A DNA stretch of 56,187 nt. It comes from Chromera velia (Eukaryota; Sar; Chromeraceae). The notes under the pieces were generated by a model. It was not told the origin of the DNA. It saw nothing but the letters and a program-made list of their open reading frames with translations, and searched no databases. The translations under genes and the position numbers were made by a program. The stretch lies in NCBI GenBank assembly GCA_018398765.1, contig JAHBMJ010000123.1:1-56187 (forward strand). Direction: 5' to 3'. Of the stretch, positions 21,849 through 32,335 are shown one piece after another (position 1 is the first letter of the stretch; each line of letters opens with the position of its first letter).

Positions 21849-23366
21849 GTGTGTGTGTGTGCACTGCCAATTTATGTATTGACACTTTGGTCTTTCTCGG
21901 TGTCTGCCCACATCCCTCTCTATTGATGCCTGTGGGCATGTGTCTCAATTCTGCTGATTTCTCCAACTCAGCCCGCTCCCTCACAATCGTGCGTCTCTGC
22001 ATGCCTGTGGGCCCCTTTGCCTCTCTGTCTTCGCAGGGGTGGCAGCAGCATGGCCACTAATGCAGCGGATGTTTGCTGTGGCACTTTTTACCTCGGGCAT
22101 CCTTGGCCTTACAGCATACCTGTCGCCCAGCGTGGCGGCTCACTTCTTCTCCCGGGACCGCAAAGTTCTTGCGGGGGCCCAACGGCTCGGGCCGTGGCTG
22201 GGTGTCGCAGTCGGTGTCTGGCCTGTATGTGCTGCTGCGGAGGCTTTTCTGATCTCTTCCGGAGATTTGGTCTCCATTCCATTGGGGTCAGCTTCAAATG
22301 CATGGAGTTAGTTAACTCACAGAGTAGACATACACTTCTGCATGAACAGGTAGACGTTGTCTCAGTCCGTTTGTGTCACGCCAGTGTCTTCGGAAACTCT
22401 GGAGAGGGAGGAAGAGAGGCTGCGCAGATTCTTTCTTTGGAAAAAAACATTTCTGATCAGAAGGGATGGGTGGGGTTTATGAAGAAATATTGAAAGGCAT
22501 TCTCTCTTGTGAGGCCTGCTTTCCATGCAAAGCAAATTCTGAGACTTCTTCACTTTGGTGATGCGCTGAAAAACAAAGTGTTGTTGCTCCCTCCACGTAA
22601 GCACTCTCTCCTCAACCTTCGTTCAGGTACCTGGGTACGTTCGCCTTGAACACTGTAGTGCTTTTGAAGTTTTTGAAGCAGGCCATCAAGGCAGACGCCA
22701 GGTGGCCCAAAGGAGCCCTGGGCACCCTCCTTGCGGGTTCAAAGATGGCAGGAAAGAAACTGGACTTTCCAGTTGTCTGGCAGGTCCTTGCCTCCTATCA
22801 GGTTAGTCGACGCACGCAAGGACGCATCAAAATTCGCGTGCGTCATTGTTCACGTCCTTGCGTGCGTCAGTTGTCTGGCAGGTCCTTGCTTCCTAAGAAG
22901 TCAGTCGGGTGCGCAGTGTCCTTCGTACTTGATCTTGGGGGTTGCTTTGCAGTCGGGTGGATTCTCTTTATCTGCATTTATTTTTCCCTTTGTCTTCTGC
23001 TTTTTGCCTCTCAAACTTATCGTAAAGACGGATGTTGCGTGAGAGCCATGAAGTGCATTAGAGTGCGTGTCTTGTTTGGTGTTTGTGCAGATTCTCCGGA
23101 CTCTACTCTTCACGTCTCGTGCTGTCTGGCAGATGCTGGCAGCTCGACGAGTCGTCCGACAGCAGGATCGGGAAGCGGAAAGAAGCATTTGGCAGATCCT
23201 GTCGCCGTCTCAGGTTGCAGTTGTTGCTCAGTCTCGCCAACAGCAGACAGAGGAGGAAAAGCCGGCTGCTGCATCAGGCGACGAAAGAACACCTCCAGGC
23301 GAGGGGCGTGTAACGGAAGAAGTCGTTGTATCGAGAGCCGACCCAAAACGCGGGAGTGGCGGATAG
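17524..23366 (+). CDS. MATE family transporter, plastid EDS5-like type
   Basis: Eleven exons, all phases agreeing, 675 residues: 17524-17800, 18022-18107, 18371-18407, 18634-18832, 19274-19449, 19902-20259, 20552-20657, 21199-21286, 22037-22286, 22627-22801, 23091-23366. The N-terminus is a hydrophobic signal peptide (FVFFVLACGLLGSVSVG) followed by a Ser/Arg/Pro-rich transit-like stretch, the bipartite leader of complex plastids. Then come MATE blocks in order: DSLLGAIDSSCVG and LELAAMTPAV (helices 1-2), YFCTFLYSSTIALYGKNLA, QIRSLGMCFGLLAL, FLATLVSSVVNLAGDALLIF, GAAWATVFAQATSAALLLWR, a hydrophilic loop of about 90 residues, then FGNIALASNQIGIQLYTTL, EAVSSCVQSFAPP, and AAAEAFLISSGDL near the end. 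The helix order and the NPGEAVSSCVQSF-like block resemble chloroplast MATE proteins of the EDS5 group, which export organic anions or phenolics by cation antiport. Substrate unknown. An in-frame ATG lies upstream at 17467, but 17524 best starts the signal peptide. Introns hold GT/CA and GAAA microsatellites and the assembly gap. Confidence 0.88.
19679..19842. other. CA microsatellite and assembly gap in intron 5
   Basis: (CA)n at 19679-19710, a short G-run, 107 N at 19723-19829, then another G-run. The gap lies in intron 5 of the MATE gene, so it does not affect the protein. Its length may be arbitrary. Confidence 0.98.
20667..20790 (+). repeat. (GAAA)n purine tract
   Basis: Imperfect GAAA/GGAA repeats in intron 7 of the MATE gene, beginning about 10 bp after the splice donor. 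Confidence 0.95.
21366..21419 (+). repeat. (GT)n microsatellite
   Basis: GT dinucleotides with one A interruption in intron 8 of the MATE gene. Confidence 0.97.
21796..21861 (+). repeat. (GT)n microsatellite
   Basis: GT dinucleotides with GA and GC interruptions, second such tract in intron 8 of the MATE gene. Confidence 0.97.
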
Positions 23367-23689
23367 CAGATAAGAATGGTTCCCTCTTTCTTCATTCACG
23401 AATGCGAAGAAGATCTTTCCTATCTCTCTGTTGTCACTCGCAGATGTACAGACCCAGTAGTGTACTGAAAATTAATTTGACAGACAGAGCAAGGCGTGAG
23501 TTGTCATTTGGAGTTGTCAATACTCCGTCTTCTCTTGCAGTGCAGTGAAGGCTCAGCACAGATCGTGTGGATTTCAATTCGCAGTGTGGACCGTCTTTTG
23601 TTTTGAGAAGGTAAACTTTAACGTTCAAGCACAGATGCGGTGAATGAAAGGACTGTGTTTTGGACGCACATGAAAACTCCAAAACACAC

Positions 23690-23720
<31 letters not shown>

Positions 23721-25053
23721 GATGCGAGAAAGAGGGGGCGGTAGGGGGAAAGGGGGAAAGAAGCACAAGGGGAATCGGGCAGCGGGGCAGGTAGCACAAT
23801 GCTGAGAAATGAAGAGATGAAGGGAAGAAGGCAGGATAATGAAAAGTCAAAACGAGCGAAGTGATGAGTTGCGATCGGGGAGAGAGGGGATTGGGCAAAG
23901 TCGCTTCGAGGCGATGGTTTGTCATAAAGAAAAAGAAAAGACAAGTGTAAGAATTCCAGATTCTCAGAGCAACACCAATCGTTTGAATACGTCATTTGTC
24001 GGTCTTACGCTGGTAGAAGAGCAACGAAGAGGTAGCACGGCAGAATTAAGAATTTTGGTCTCGATCAAAAAGTCTGCATGTACACAATCTCAATTCAAAA
24101 TAGATTTTGAGTACGCGGCATGACTTATTCGTGTTTGCTTGAAAATGCCGCGACTGCGGCTGAATGTGGGTCTGTGGATTGCATCCTGGCTTTGGGTATG
24201 CAACACGTTACACGTTGGTACAATATATCGAGGTGAACTGAAAACTTCATTTCAAGAAGAATTATATAAGGCCTTCAGTGAGATAAACATTCATGGTATG
24301 TAATTAATCGCAACAACTTGTGAATATTTTATATTATGCTAGATATTATGTCATCTATGTTGTATACATTTTGTGGCTAGTTTTGCGGACATTTACACAG
24401 TGCAGAGTATATCATATGTGTCTGCATGAGCGCTAATGAACATGCATGCATGAACGATTTATGCTTTCATATGTATCCTAGTGTATACTCAAGTATACGA
24501 GAAATCATACGAGATGTGAAAGCCATTCAAAATCTAGCAAGCAGAGACGAGCAGGCTAGGACAGCTTTCCATCAAGAATAAATCACTGACTCACTTGAAG
24601 GATCGTTGAAGATTTCGACAAGTAGATGAATGAAAAGTTGGTCTATGAAAACGATCCCTGGGAGAATTCTAATCCATGAGGCTAGCAAGAAAGCGAAAAT
24701 CTATCGATCGATCGACTAGCTAGCTATCGTATGCTCAAATGAATCGCGCAGCGCAATCTGTCATTCTACGCACTGCGGGAACCCTGGAAAGACAGACGAG
24801 AGTCAGTAGCACTACACTCTTACTGCCATCCTTGGAACACAAGTAGTGATAAGACCAACATTGCTACCCAAAGGAGTGGAAAAACCCAGGCAAAAGGAAA
24901 CAACTGTTCTCTTTTCTTCTAAGCATAGCAGGACGTAACCGCTTTGACACTGATAATGAGCAGCAGAACCTCAAAAGACGCTCTCTGATCTTGTCACGAG
25001 AAAAAACGGTTAAGATTTAGCCATGAAAGACTCAATTTTCGTTTGCCGTCTCC
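23367..25053. other. Intergenic stretch with a (CA)n tract
   Basis: Downstream of the MATE stop codon. (CA)n at 23690-23720. The rest (23.9-25.0 kb) shows no exon or RNA gene I can support. ATCGATCGATCGA at about 24700 is a short palindromic run. Confidence 0.5.
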
Positions 25054-25499
25054 ATGTTGACACAAAATATCCTTAAAGGAGCCCACCAAGCAATTTCTCT
25101 ACTTCAATCGCTTTGGGCATCGCACTGTACTCAGACCGCAGTTTCTCTGTCCCTACAGCTGCAGTTTTGCATCCAACAGATCGCATTTGAAGCTGAGAGA
25201 ATCTCAGAATGTGAATCGCGTTTCTATCCTTTTAAACAGAATTGCACGTGGAAGGACGCTGACCAAGGGGACCAGAATGGACTAAAAAACGTCACAGAGA
25301 CTGGGGAGAAGCGAAAACGAAGAGCAAGGAGAGGGAAAAGGCACTCGAGGCTTCGATGGGAGGAAATTTTGAAAGAAGAACGAGAACGAGACGCAGCTGC
25401 TTCACTTCCCGTCCCTCTCCTCCATGACCCGCCCCGAGTGAAGCCCTCTATCAAAGTTACTGTACAGCGCGGCTTTAGTAGCAATCGCCCTTTTCCACT
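25054..25499 (+). CDS. Uncharacterised Arg/Lys-rich protein, 5' exon
   Basis: Open frame of about 149 codons. The first 60 residues are neutral with several cysteines. Then come a basic cluster KRKRRARRGKRHSRLRWEEI, a charged ERERD stretch and a QRGFSSNRPFP segment. It stops at a TAA inside a strong splice-donor consensus (GTAAGT at 25500-25505), so the real exon probably ends at 25499 in phase 2 and splices to an exon at or beyond the minisatellite. The basic cluster and QRGF..N..P segment recur in order in the minus-strand gene at 29267-30121, suggesting paralogy. No catalytic domain is recognised. The basic patch suggests nucleic-acid binding or nuclear localisation (inference). Confidence 0.45.
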
Positions 25500-25509
25500 G
25501 TAAGTAGAA

Positions 25510-26000
25510 GCCTCTCGCACCTCCGCACTAGCCTCCCCGCTTCCATATTTGCAAATAAAGGCCTCCCCCACCTCTGCACAAGCCATCCCGCCACCGTGCC
25601 CACAAGCAAAAGCCTCCCCCACCTCTGCACAAGCCACCCCGCCTCCGTGCCGACAAGCAAAAGCCTCTCCCACCTCTGCACAAGCCATCTCGCTTTCGTG
25701 CCCGCAAGCAAAAGCTTCTCCCACCTCCGTACAAGCCGTCCCGCCTCCGTGCCTGCAAGCAAAAGCCTCTCCTACCTCCGCGCAAGCCGTCCCGCCTCCG
25801 TGCCTGCAAGCAGAAGCCTCTCCCACCTCCGCACAAGCCTTGCCGCCTCCGTGCCTGCAAGCAGAAGCCTCTCCCACCTCCGCACAAGCCTTGCCGCCTC
25901 CGTGCCTATAAACAGGTCCCCCCGGAGTCTCTCCCACTTCTGCACAAGCCTTGCCGCCTCCATGCCCACAAACAAGAGCCTCTCCCACCTCTGTACAAGC
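25510..26000 (+). repeat. 51-bp minisatellite
   Basis: About nine copies of a 51-bp unit that reads, in one plus frame, ASPTSAQAIPPPCPQAK and variants. Because 51 is divisible by three, several frames on both strands stay open, including a long minus-strand frame of Gly/Ala/Cys/His-rich repeats. It is uncertain whether any frame is translated. It lies between the two open segments of the plus-strand gene and could be coding or intronic. Confidence 0.9.
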
Positions 26001-26313
26001 CTCTGTAGCTTCAGCAGACGCTTACGGCACTCGTCCCCCCCCAAACAACTCCACCTCGCCGTCTCTTACAGACGCTTGCGCTAGCGCTTATGGCTTTTGT
26101 CTCCTTCCGAAAGAATCCAGCCCTCCTTCCCTCTCAGACGCTTGCAGAGCTCATCCCCCTCCAAACATCGCTTCCCCCTCAGATGAAAACATTGTTGAAT
26201 CAGAGAAGGAATATGAGGATCTGGAGGAGGGGGAGCTAGAGGGGAAGAGCCATGCAACAGAGAAGAGAAAGAAAAAGAAGAAGAAAAAGAAGAAAAAGGC
26301 AAAGGGGGAGTAA
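25951..26313 (+). CDS. Probable downstream exon: Pro/Ser-rich to acidic then poly-Lys protein end
   Basis: Continues out of the last minisatellite units into SPSLTDACASAYG and SPPSLSDACRAHPPPN, a degenerate repeat. An acidic stretch follows (ENIVESEKEYEDLEEGELEG) and then a lysine run ending KKAKGE with stop at 26311-26313. GTAAGC overlaps the stop, so a further exon is possible: a separate open frame at 26341-26601 begins CNQPVKPAFEGEDI. I could not find a phase-consistent join, so the gene model is incomplete. Confidence 0.35.
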   Translation: MPPPCPQTRASPTSVQASVASADAYGTRPPPNNSTSPSLTDACASAYGFCLLPKESSPPSLSDACRAHPPPNIASPSDENIVESEKEYEDLEEGELEGKSHATEKRKKKKKKKKKKAKGE

Positions 26314-26601
26314 GCTGGTTATGAGAATTCTGTAGTTTTCTTGTGCAACCAGCCTGTGAAGCCAGCCTTTGAAGGAGAAGACATTTCTTCTTTCAACCCA
26401 ATAAGAGATAGCTCTTCTCTTTCCCCGCTTCTCGTGCAAGAGACAGCAGTTGCCATGCTGGACTATCTGGCAAATCAACACAGCTGCACGGCTCGTGCAA
26501 GCGTTGGGCCAGGAGGACGAATGAAGGTGGAGACGGAACTCCCAAGTCATGGGAGAGCACGGTCTTCCAAGCACATCAAAAGATCTGCGAGTACCTTGTG
26601 A

Positions 26602-28200
26602 GATGGCCGCAGGGTCAATTGGGCTTTCGGTGATGCGCTTTTAGTATTTGTATATATGTTTGGGTGTATGTACTTGATTGACCAGGTGTTTGTCTTTATC
26701 AAATTTTCTTTTCTCTTTACTCCTTCCTCATAAAAACCAGCTGATCATATTGCGAGCATTAACTTGAACCTTTGTGGTTCCCTCTTCCCTTGTCAAGTTG
26801 GTGACTGAATTGTGGTATTGATTGCTTCGATTGAGTTGCCACTTTGCCTTCGGGTGGCGTAAGCCAGTGTAGATCTTCGAAAGAGTCTGTTATTAACTCC
26901 GTTTTTTCTCTCATCACCTCTCATTCATCCTTGCCTTTACTCTCTTTTCGGATTGATTCAGAATTTAATGTATGAATGTGGTGTGCGCGTGTACCGAAAG
27001 CTTATGTCTCCATGCGCCTCCGTAGATGTGGTATGCCTTAAGGCGAATCGATCCGATTGGAATGTGTGTTCTGGGTTGTCCTCAAAGCCTTGTTAGTGGC
27101 TTGGGATCTGGCGTCGCTAGATCTAGGATTTAACCCTCAATCATCATCATCATCAGAACACATTGATTACAAGAAATACGCACAGCATTTCTCAATCTGA
27201 CACAATCGTTTAAATCGTATCGACGCACTAATCTGGATGTACGTATGAATACCACATCGATCGATGGCGCGTCACTTCGACGCGCGGGCAGAATGCCGCT
27301 GCATGACCCATCACCGCACGTCACACTCGAAAAATTAGGAATGTGATGCATTACGGTATAGCTTATAATAGTACTAGGTAATCGTAAGAAAGTCTCGAAG
27401 ATAAAAGAAAAGATGAAATAATATCAAACAGAAAAACTAGTTTGTTTTATGAAACGCCCCTGGCATTATACTAGAAAGAGAGAACCAATTTAACGTAACA
27501 TGTTTAATTTGTTTTAGTTCGTCATTATTACTAATATTGAATTCGTATTAATTCGTATGCCCCAACAGTGATAAGTGATTTAGTGGTGCCCTTGAGCACT
27601 GTCGCCGTTTTGTCTTGTAGAGGTCGCCCCTACAAATGGCAGGGGTGTGTGCCCCATCACTGAGGCTCAGACCGCACCCCGTAGCCCGCCTAGAATTTCT
27701 TTCAGGCCATTTTCAATCAACCTTTTTGTTGTACACACGCAGCTTCAGCCTTTGCATGTGACGTTCTTTACACTTTACGTTTCTTTGTTCACCAGAAAAG
27801 GCACGATCGTCGATTTATTATCACTTACATGACAAGATCAAAATTAAAAACCCCTTCATAGTTGCTTTTTTGCTGACTTGACAAAATTTTAATGGGATAA
27901 AAAAGAGAATAGATGAACATCAGGAAAGTAAGAGAAACGAAATTGAAAGATTTAGTTTCTTTTGTTTGTCTGTCTGTCTTCTATCTATCTGAGCGGGTCA
28001 ATTTTTCTTTGTTCCTTTCTTTTAAAGAAGCGATGGGCTTTGATACTCCTCTCTCTTCTGGTTAGGTCGGACTCCCTACTTTTTCGATTGCACACTCAGT
28101 GATTGACGACTCAATGATAAACAAAGATCTGCTAAAAGAAAGAGATTACAACCGTCCATGCAAGTTCTTAGGCCTTCATACTGAGCTTCCAACCGGTTCA
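26602..28200. other. Intergenic stretch with an interspersed repeat
   Basis: TTTAACCCTCAATCATCATC-type sequence at about 27130 is shared with other places in the window (see findings). 27491-27566 is a 76-bp repeat copy of 30292-30367. No gene was recognised in between. Two G/C-richer segments around 27590-27700 look structured but match no RNA I know. Confidence 0.45.
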
Positions 28201-28349
28201 CCTTTCTTTTCCCCTTTCCGTATTTGGGCCAAGTAGTGAAACCCTTCTCTTCTTATTGGATCTCTTCTTTTTCCTTTCTTCCACTCAAGAGGAGGCCCCC
28301 CTTGCACAGAAACAGAGAGAAAAGAACAACAACCGTCGCTCTCATCTCG

Positions 28350-28352
<3 letters not shown>

Positions 28353-28438
<86 letters not shown>

Positions 28439-28459
28439 CTTCTCTCCTTCTCTCTTTCT

Positions 28460-28513
<54 letters not shown>

Positions 28514-28608
28514 GTCTGTCTGTCTGTCTTTCTCTCTCTGTCTCTCTGTCTGTCTCTCTCTCTCTTTCTTCCTCTTGCTTCCTTCTTTTCTTCCTTCTTT
28601 CCTTTCTT

Positions 28609-28653
<45 letters not shown>

Positions 28654-28698
28654 TTCTCTCTTTTTTTCTTTTTTTCTTTCTTTCTTTCTTTCTTTCTT

Positions 28699-28735
<37 letters not shown>

Positions 28736-28740
28736 TTCTG
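28353..28740 (+). repeat. (CT)n polypyrimidine tract
   Basis: Nearly 390 bp of CT, CTGT and TTTC repeats with no purine runs. Long open frames on both strands here (Ser/Leu/Phe one way, Arg/Glu/Lys the other) are repeat artefacts. Confidence 0.97.
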
Positions 28741-29266
28741 TCCGTCCAATGCTTCCGTTTCTTCCTTTTGAGCATGGGCTTGGTTCATTCTTAGCCTTTC
28801 ATTACTTTCAGCGCAAGGTGGAACGGAGATAAAACCCTCTCTTCTGGTTGGCTCTCTTTATTTCTATTTCTTCATACTCAAGGAATAACCAGTTGCAACA
28901 AAACATGACCTGGTACAAAGATGTGTGGAGAATCCACAAACAGACTCTTAGCAACATAACAGAGAAAGATCGGGACCAAGTATGACTTGAAAGATGAAGA
29001 TAGAATAAAGAAAGCAAATTAATCAATTGAATACAAATTGAACAAGCAAAAGCATCTTAATTCCCTCTATCTTAATTTTCCTTGTTTAGAAAAAGACATA
29101 GAAAGATCTCTCTCGCCTTGTCTCTCACCTCATCAGGAAATGTTCTTTCACTGCGAGAGATCGTGTATAAATTCATGTCGATCTCGTTCCCTTCTCCTCT
29201 TCTGTGTGCCTCTCTGATCTCTTTCTAAGACAAAGTCTCAAGAACGTGCAAAGTGCCTTTCACAAT
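28741..29266. other. Stretch without a recognisable gene
   Basis: Between the CT tract and the minus-strand gene whose stop is at 29267. It probably includes that gene's 3' untranslated region. No other feature seen. Confidence 0.5.
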
Positions 29267-30121
29267 CTACAGAAGGATCCCATTCCTCATCGTGGACTCC
29301 CATTCTTCTGGGATACCCTTCATCCTTTCCACCAGTCCATCTCCGTGGATGCAGTCCTCGAGGACCTGTAACTCTCCTTGTTGGAGGAAAGCAACTTTCC
29401 TTCCTTCGGTCGCAGTTCTCACACACTCTAAGAGCCTGGCTGTAATCATACCACCAAAACTCTTTTTCATATAGAGTGTAACTATCTCTTCTGCCCACTT
29501 TCTCTCTGTTTTAGATACTTTCACTTGATCGGACTCTCTCTCCGTGAATGTGGCATAGCAGCCGTGCGAAAGATGCCGAGATGTGGGGGTGGCTTTGGGA
29601 TTTAGGCTTGCAGTGGCGCTTGCCCTGTCCACAGCCTTTGAATCTGGGATTTTCTTATTGTTGCCAAAGCCTCTTTGATGTGGGCGCCATTCAGGTGCGT
29701 CTGCGGAAAGCGCTGCTTGGAATACAGGCTTGGCTTCTACGTGCTTTTGCTGGAGACGGCATGATTCTTCACTCTGCTGCTCATAAGATACGTCACGCTT
29801 CGTCTGTGCCTCCTGCACTTCTCTCCACTTCTTCTGAGAATATCTCTTTGACCGCCTCGTCTTCTTTCTTTTCTTCTCTTCAGACAATTCCTTGTTTGTC
29901 TGCAGAGAAGTTTCAGGCGACGGTTGGGACTCTTTTTCTTGAGTAGGCTGAAGCGCGCAGTATACCCGTTCAACGTTAGACTCTCCGACAAACACTGACA
30001 AACAATCCCTCAGTCTTTCCACAACTGGCAAGGAATACGTACAAGGCACTTTCAAGAAGTATTGGGTGAGCGAGATGGTCCCCAGCGCTCTGCCACTGAG
30101 TTTGGTTTGAAATTCTGTCAT
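29267..30121 (-). CDS. Uncharacterised basic protein, 284 residues
   Basis: Single uninterrupted frame from ATG at 30121 to stop at 29267. After an N-terminal region of about 70 residues comes a basic cluster (EEKKRKKTRRSKRYSQKKW), then a Gln/Glu-rich segment, RPHQRGFGNNKKIP near residue 155, and a C-terminal region of about 100 residues that looks folded and helical (KWAEEIVTLYMKKSFGGMI, LECVRTATEGRK, ELQVLEDCIHG, MRNGILL). I recognise no family. The basic cluster and QRGF segment resemble the plus-strand exon at 25054-25499 in inverted orientation. It has no introns, unlike the other genes here, so it could be a retrocopy or an element-borne gene. Confidence 0.5.
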   Translation of the reverse strand: MTEFQTKLSGRALGTISLTQYFLKVPCTYSLPVVERLRDCLSVFVGESNVERVYCALQPTQEKESQPSPETSLQTNKELSEEKKRKKTRRSKRYSQKKWREVQEAQTKRDVSYEQQSEESCRLQQKHVEAKPVFQAALSADAPEWRPHQRGFGNNKKIPDSKAVDRASATASLNPKATPTSRHLSHGCYATFTERESDQVKVSKTERKWAEEIVTLYMKKSFGGMITARLLECVRTATEGRKVAFLQQGELQVLEDCIHGDGLVERMKGIPEEWESTMRNGILL

Positions 30122-31427
30122 TGACTGCTGAGTCAGAGACGGCTACGATAAGAATGGGTCATTCATCATAAAATCTCCACCGTTTTCACTTGCAGAAAGG
30201 TGCCACGAACTCTGTTGATGTTCTGCAGCTCACTTCTTGTAAGAGATGCCTCTTGAGCGATATTCGTAACAATCATCATCATCATCACCATTAACGTAAC
30301 ATGTTCAATTTGTTTTAGTTCATCATTATTATTAATATTGAATTCGTATGAATGCGTATACCCCAACGAGCCTCAACACCTGCTATGATGCATGACAGAA
30401 TTTCTCCAGGCTAAGGTTCGGGTGTTTCTTAATTTTTCAAACCTCAAATCATGAGGTAGAATAACTTAGGTAGGATAGGAATATTGTAGGGAAGCCTATA
30501 GTCTGAGGGTGGCTACAGACTTAGACCTAGGGGGGGGCACTCTTGGGCTTATATAGGGTTACAAGTGCAAAAATGACATAAAAATGAACCAAAAAACATT
30601 TGAACAAGCTTTTCACACAAGCTAGAGGTCCGGCATATTGAGTTACTTCGAAATCAATCACTTTTACTGTATAGCTTATGTGATTACATGAGGTTACACC
30701 TCTTATTATATATGTCCCCTTGCAAAGTTACAGGTTACAAGGTTACAGGCGGTCTTGAGGTCCGTAACCAACCAAAAAGTCAACTTTCAAAAACTCTTCA
30801 AATCACTTCAAAAACACTTTAAAATGCATGTAGACGAAGGTTACATCACTTTTGAAGAGGGTCATTTTAGGTTACAGGTACCCCCAAGAAGCCTTCCTAT
30901 AACCCTATGGTCTGTCAATCAAACTCCGGGCTTTGGCAGCCTGGCGCCTTCAGCGCCAGGGCTTTGACGATAAAAAGCTCATTCTTTCTAGTATGCAATA
31001 TCGTCAAGGCTCTGACGACAGAAGGCTAATTCTTTCTAGTATGGAATATACTTCCAGTCCATTATAGCTTAAAAATATTATAACTAATTATAACATAATT
31101 TAATCTAGTTTAACCTAGTTTTAAAATATTTCAATACTCTCTTATAGTATCTGCTATAATCAACTTAAATATTTAAAATAACAACAACAAAAAAAATATT
31201 GATTTTAATTAGTTTGAATCTGTCAGTCTTCATTTAGGAATTCTAGATCCACGGACTCTGCACGCAGCACGGCAATAGTCATCGTCATCATCATTAGACT
31301 CTGTAGCTCCCCCTCCTTTGCTACCACTATATTCGCTCATCGCCCGGGCAAACAAAGTAGCCTGTACTTTCGCCTTGCTTTTTGCTTTAGCCTTTACTTT
31401 TGCTTTCGCTTTCGCTTTTCCTTTTGC

Positions 31428-31950
31428 TTACGCTCTTTGTCCTCTTGCTTGACGCCTTTCATGCCGTCGAGCCTCCATCTCCACAGCTTCTTCAATCAAT
31501 TGGCTAATATCCCCAGTTGCAGATTCAGCAGACGAATCAGAAGCTGCAGCAAGAGATGCACTGGCATAAACGATTGCGTGCACCGGTGCACCAACTTTTG
31601 ACTTGAAGAGATACACAATGTCATCAACCGCGGGCTCATACTCTGTCGTCAAGGCCCATAATTCTCTGCTTTCATTAAAAACTTTAAAGGCTAGAGCCCT
31701 TCGAACCTCGCTCAACTCTCCACCTGCGTGAGCAGAAAGACGTCTTGCTTTCAGCTCTTTCTTCAAATTCTTTTCGGGGTTCAAAGTACTTCTCAATGTG
31801 CTCTGTAGATTCCACCCCCAACGTCTTCAGAAAGAACTCTGAAACTGACTCCGCAAGGGCCACATTTTCAAGGAAATCTAATACAGCGATTCGCAAATAA
31901 GCATCAAAAGGCAGGCTGGACATTTTGGGAAAAGAAAAGTACACAGACAC
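31428..31950 (-). pseudogene. Frameshifted ORF inside hAT-like family C
   Basis: Two overlapping minus-strand frames. 31950-31684 begins MSVYFSFPKMSSLPFDAYLR and continues with acidic helical sequence. 31796-31428 carries on from the same region in another frame, ending in an Arg/Gln-rich tail. A single frameshift near 31740 would join them into one protein of about 170 residues. No family recognised. The position inside the element parallels the small ORF in family A but the sequences differ. Confidence 0.35.
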
Positions 31951-32109
31951 GGTCAGATCAAATTTGCCAGCCTAAGGGTAGGTGCTGACCGTAACGGACT
32001 GACATATAGTAACAAGCCAGAAGACCGAGACGTTTTTCAGACAGCTTTTGCACTTTTGTGCATGCATACATGCATTAATACATAACCGTAAAAGCCATAT
32101 GTAGGCTTT

Positions 32110-32335
32110 GAGGTGGCACGCGGTCGGGCTTTGGTATGGCCACGCCTTTGGCGCGGTCGGGCTTTGGTAGACCTGCGCCTTCGGCATGGTCAGGCTTTGG
32201 CATGGCCGCGCCTTTGGCGCGGTGGGGCTTTGGTAGGCCTGCGCCTTCAGCACGGTCGGGCTTTGACAGGCCCGCGCCTTCAGCGTGGTCGGGCTTTGGT
32301 AGCCAGGCGCTTTCGGCGTCCGGGCTTTGACGGCC
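32110..32335 (+). repeat. Subterminal palindromic tandem repeat of family C
   Basis: About eight units of roughly 28-30 bp, each a GCGCC-TTN-GGCGCGG-like palindrome followed by TCGGGCTTTGGTAG or a variant. Similar units are at the opposite end of the element. They may be transposase binding sites or hairpins (inference). Confidence 0.8.

Noticed and set aside
22731-23042. Alternative frame across MATE exon 10 and intron 10
   Set aside because: It is a shadow of the exon in another frame and extends through the intron; the chosen frame matches the transporter C-terminus.
28176-28832. About 200-codon open frames on both strands
   Set aside because: They are translations of the CT repeat (Ser-Leu one way, Arg-Glu the other).
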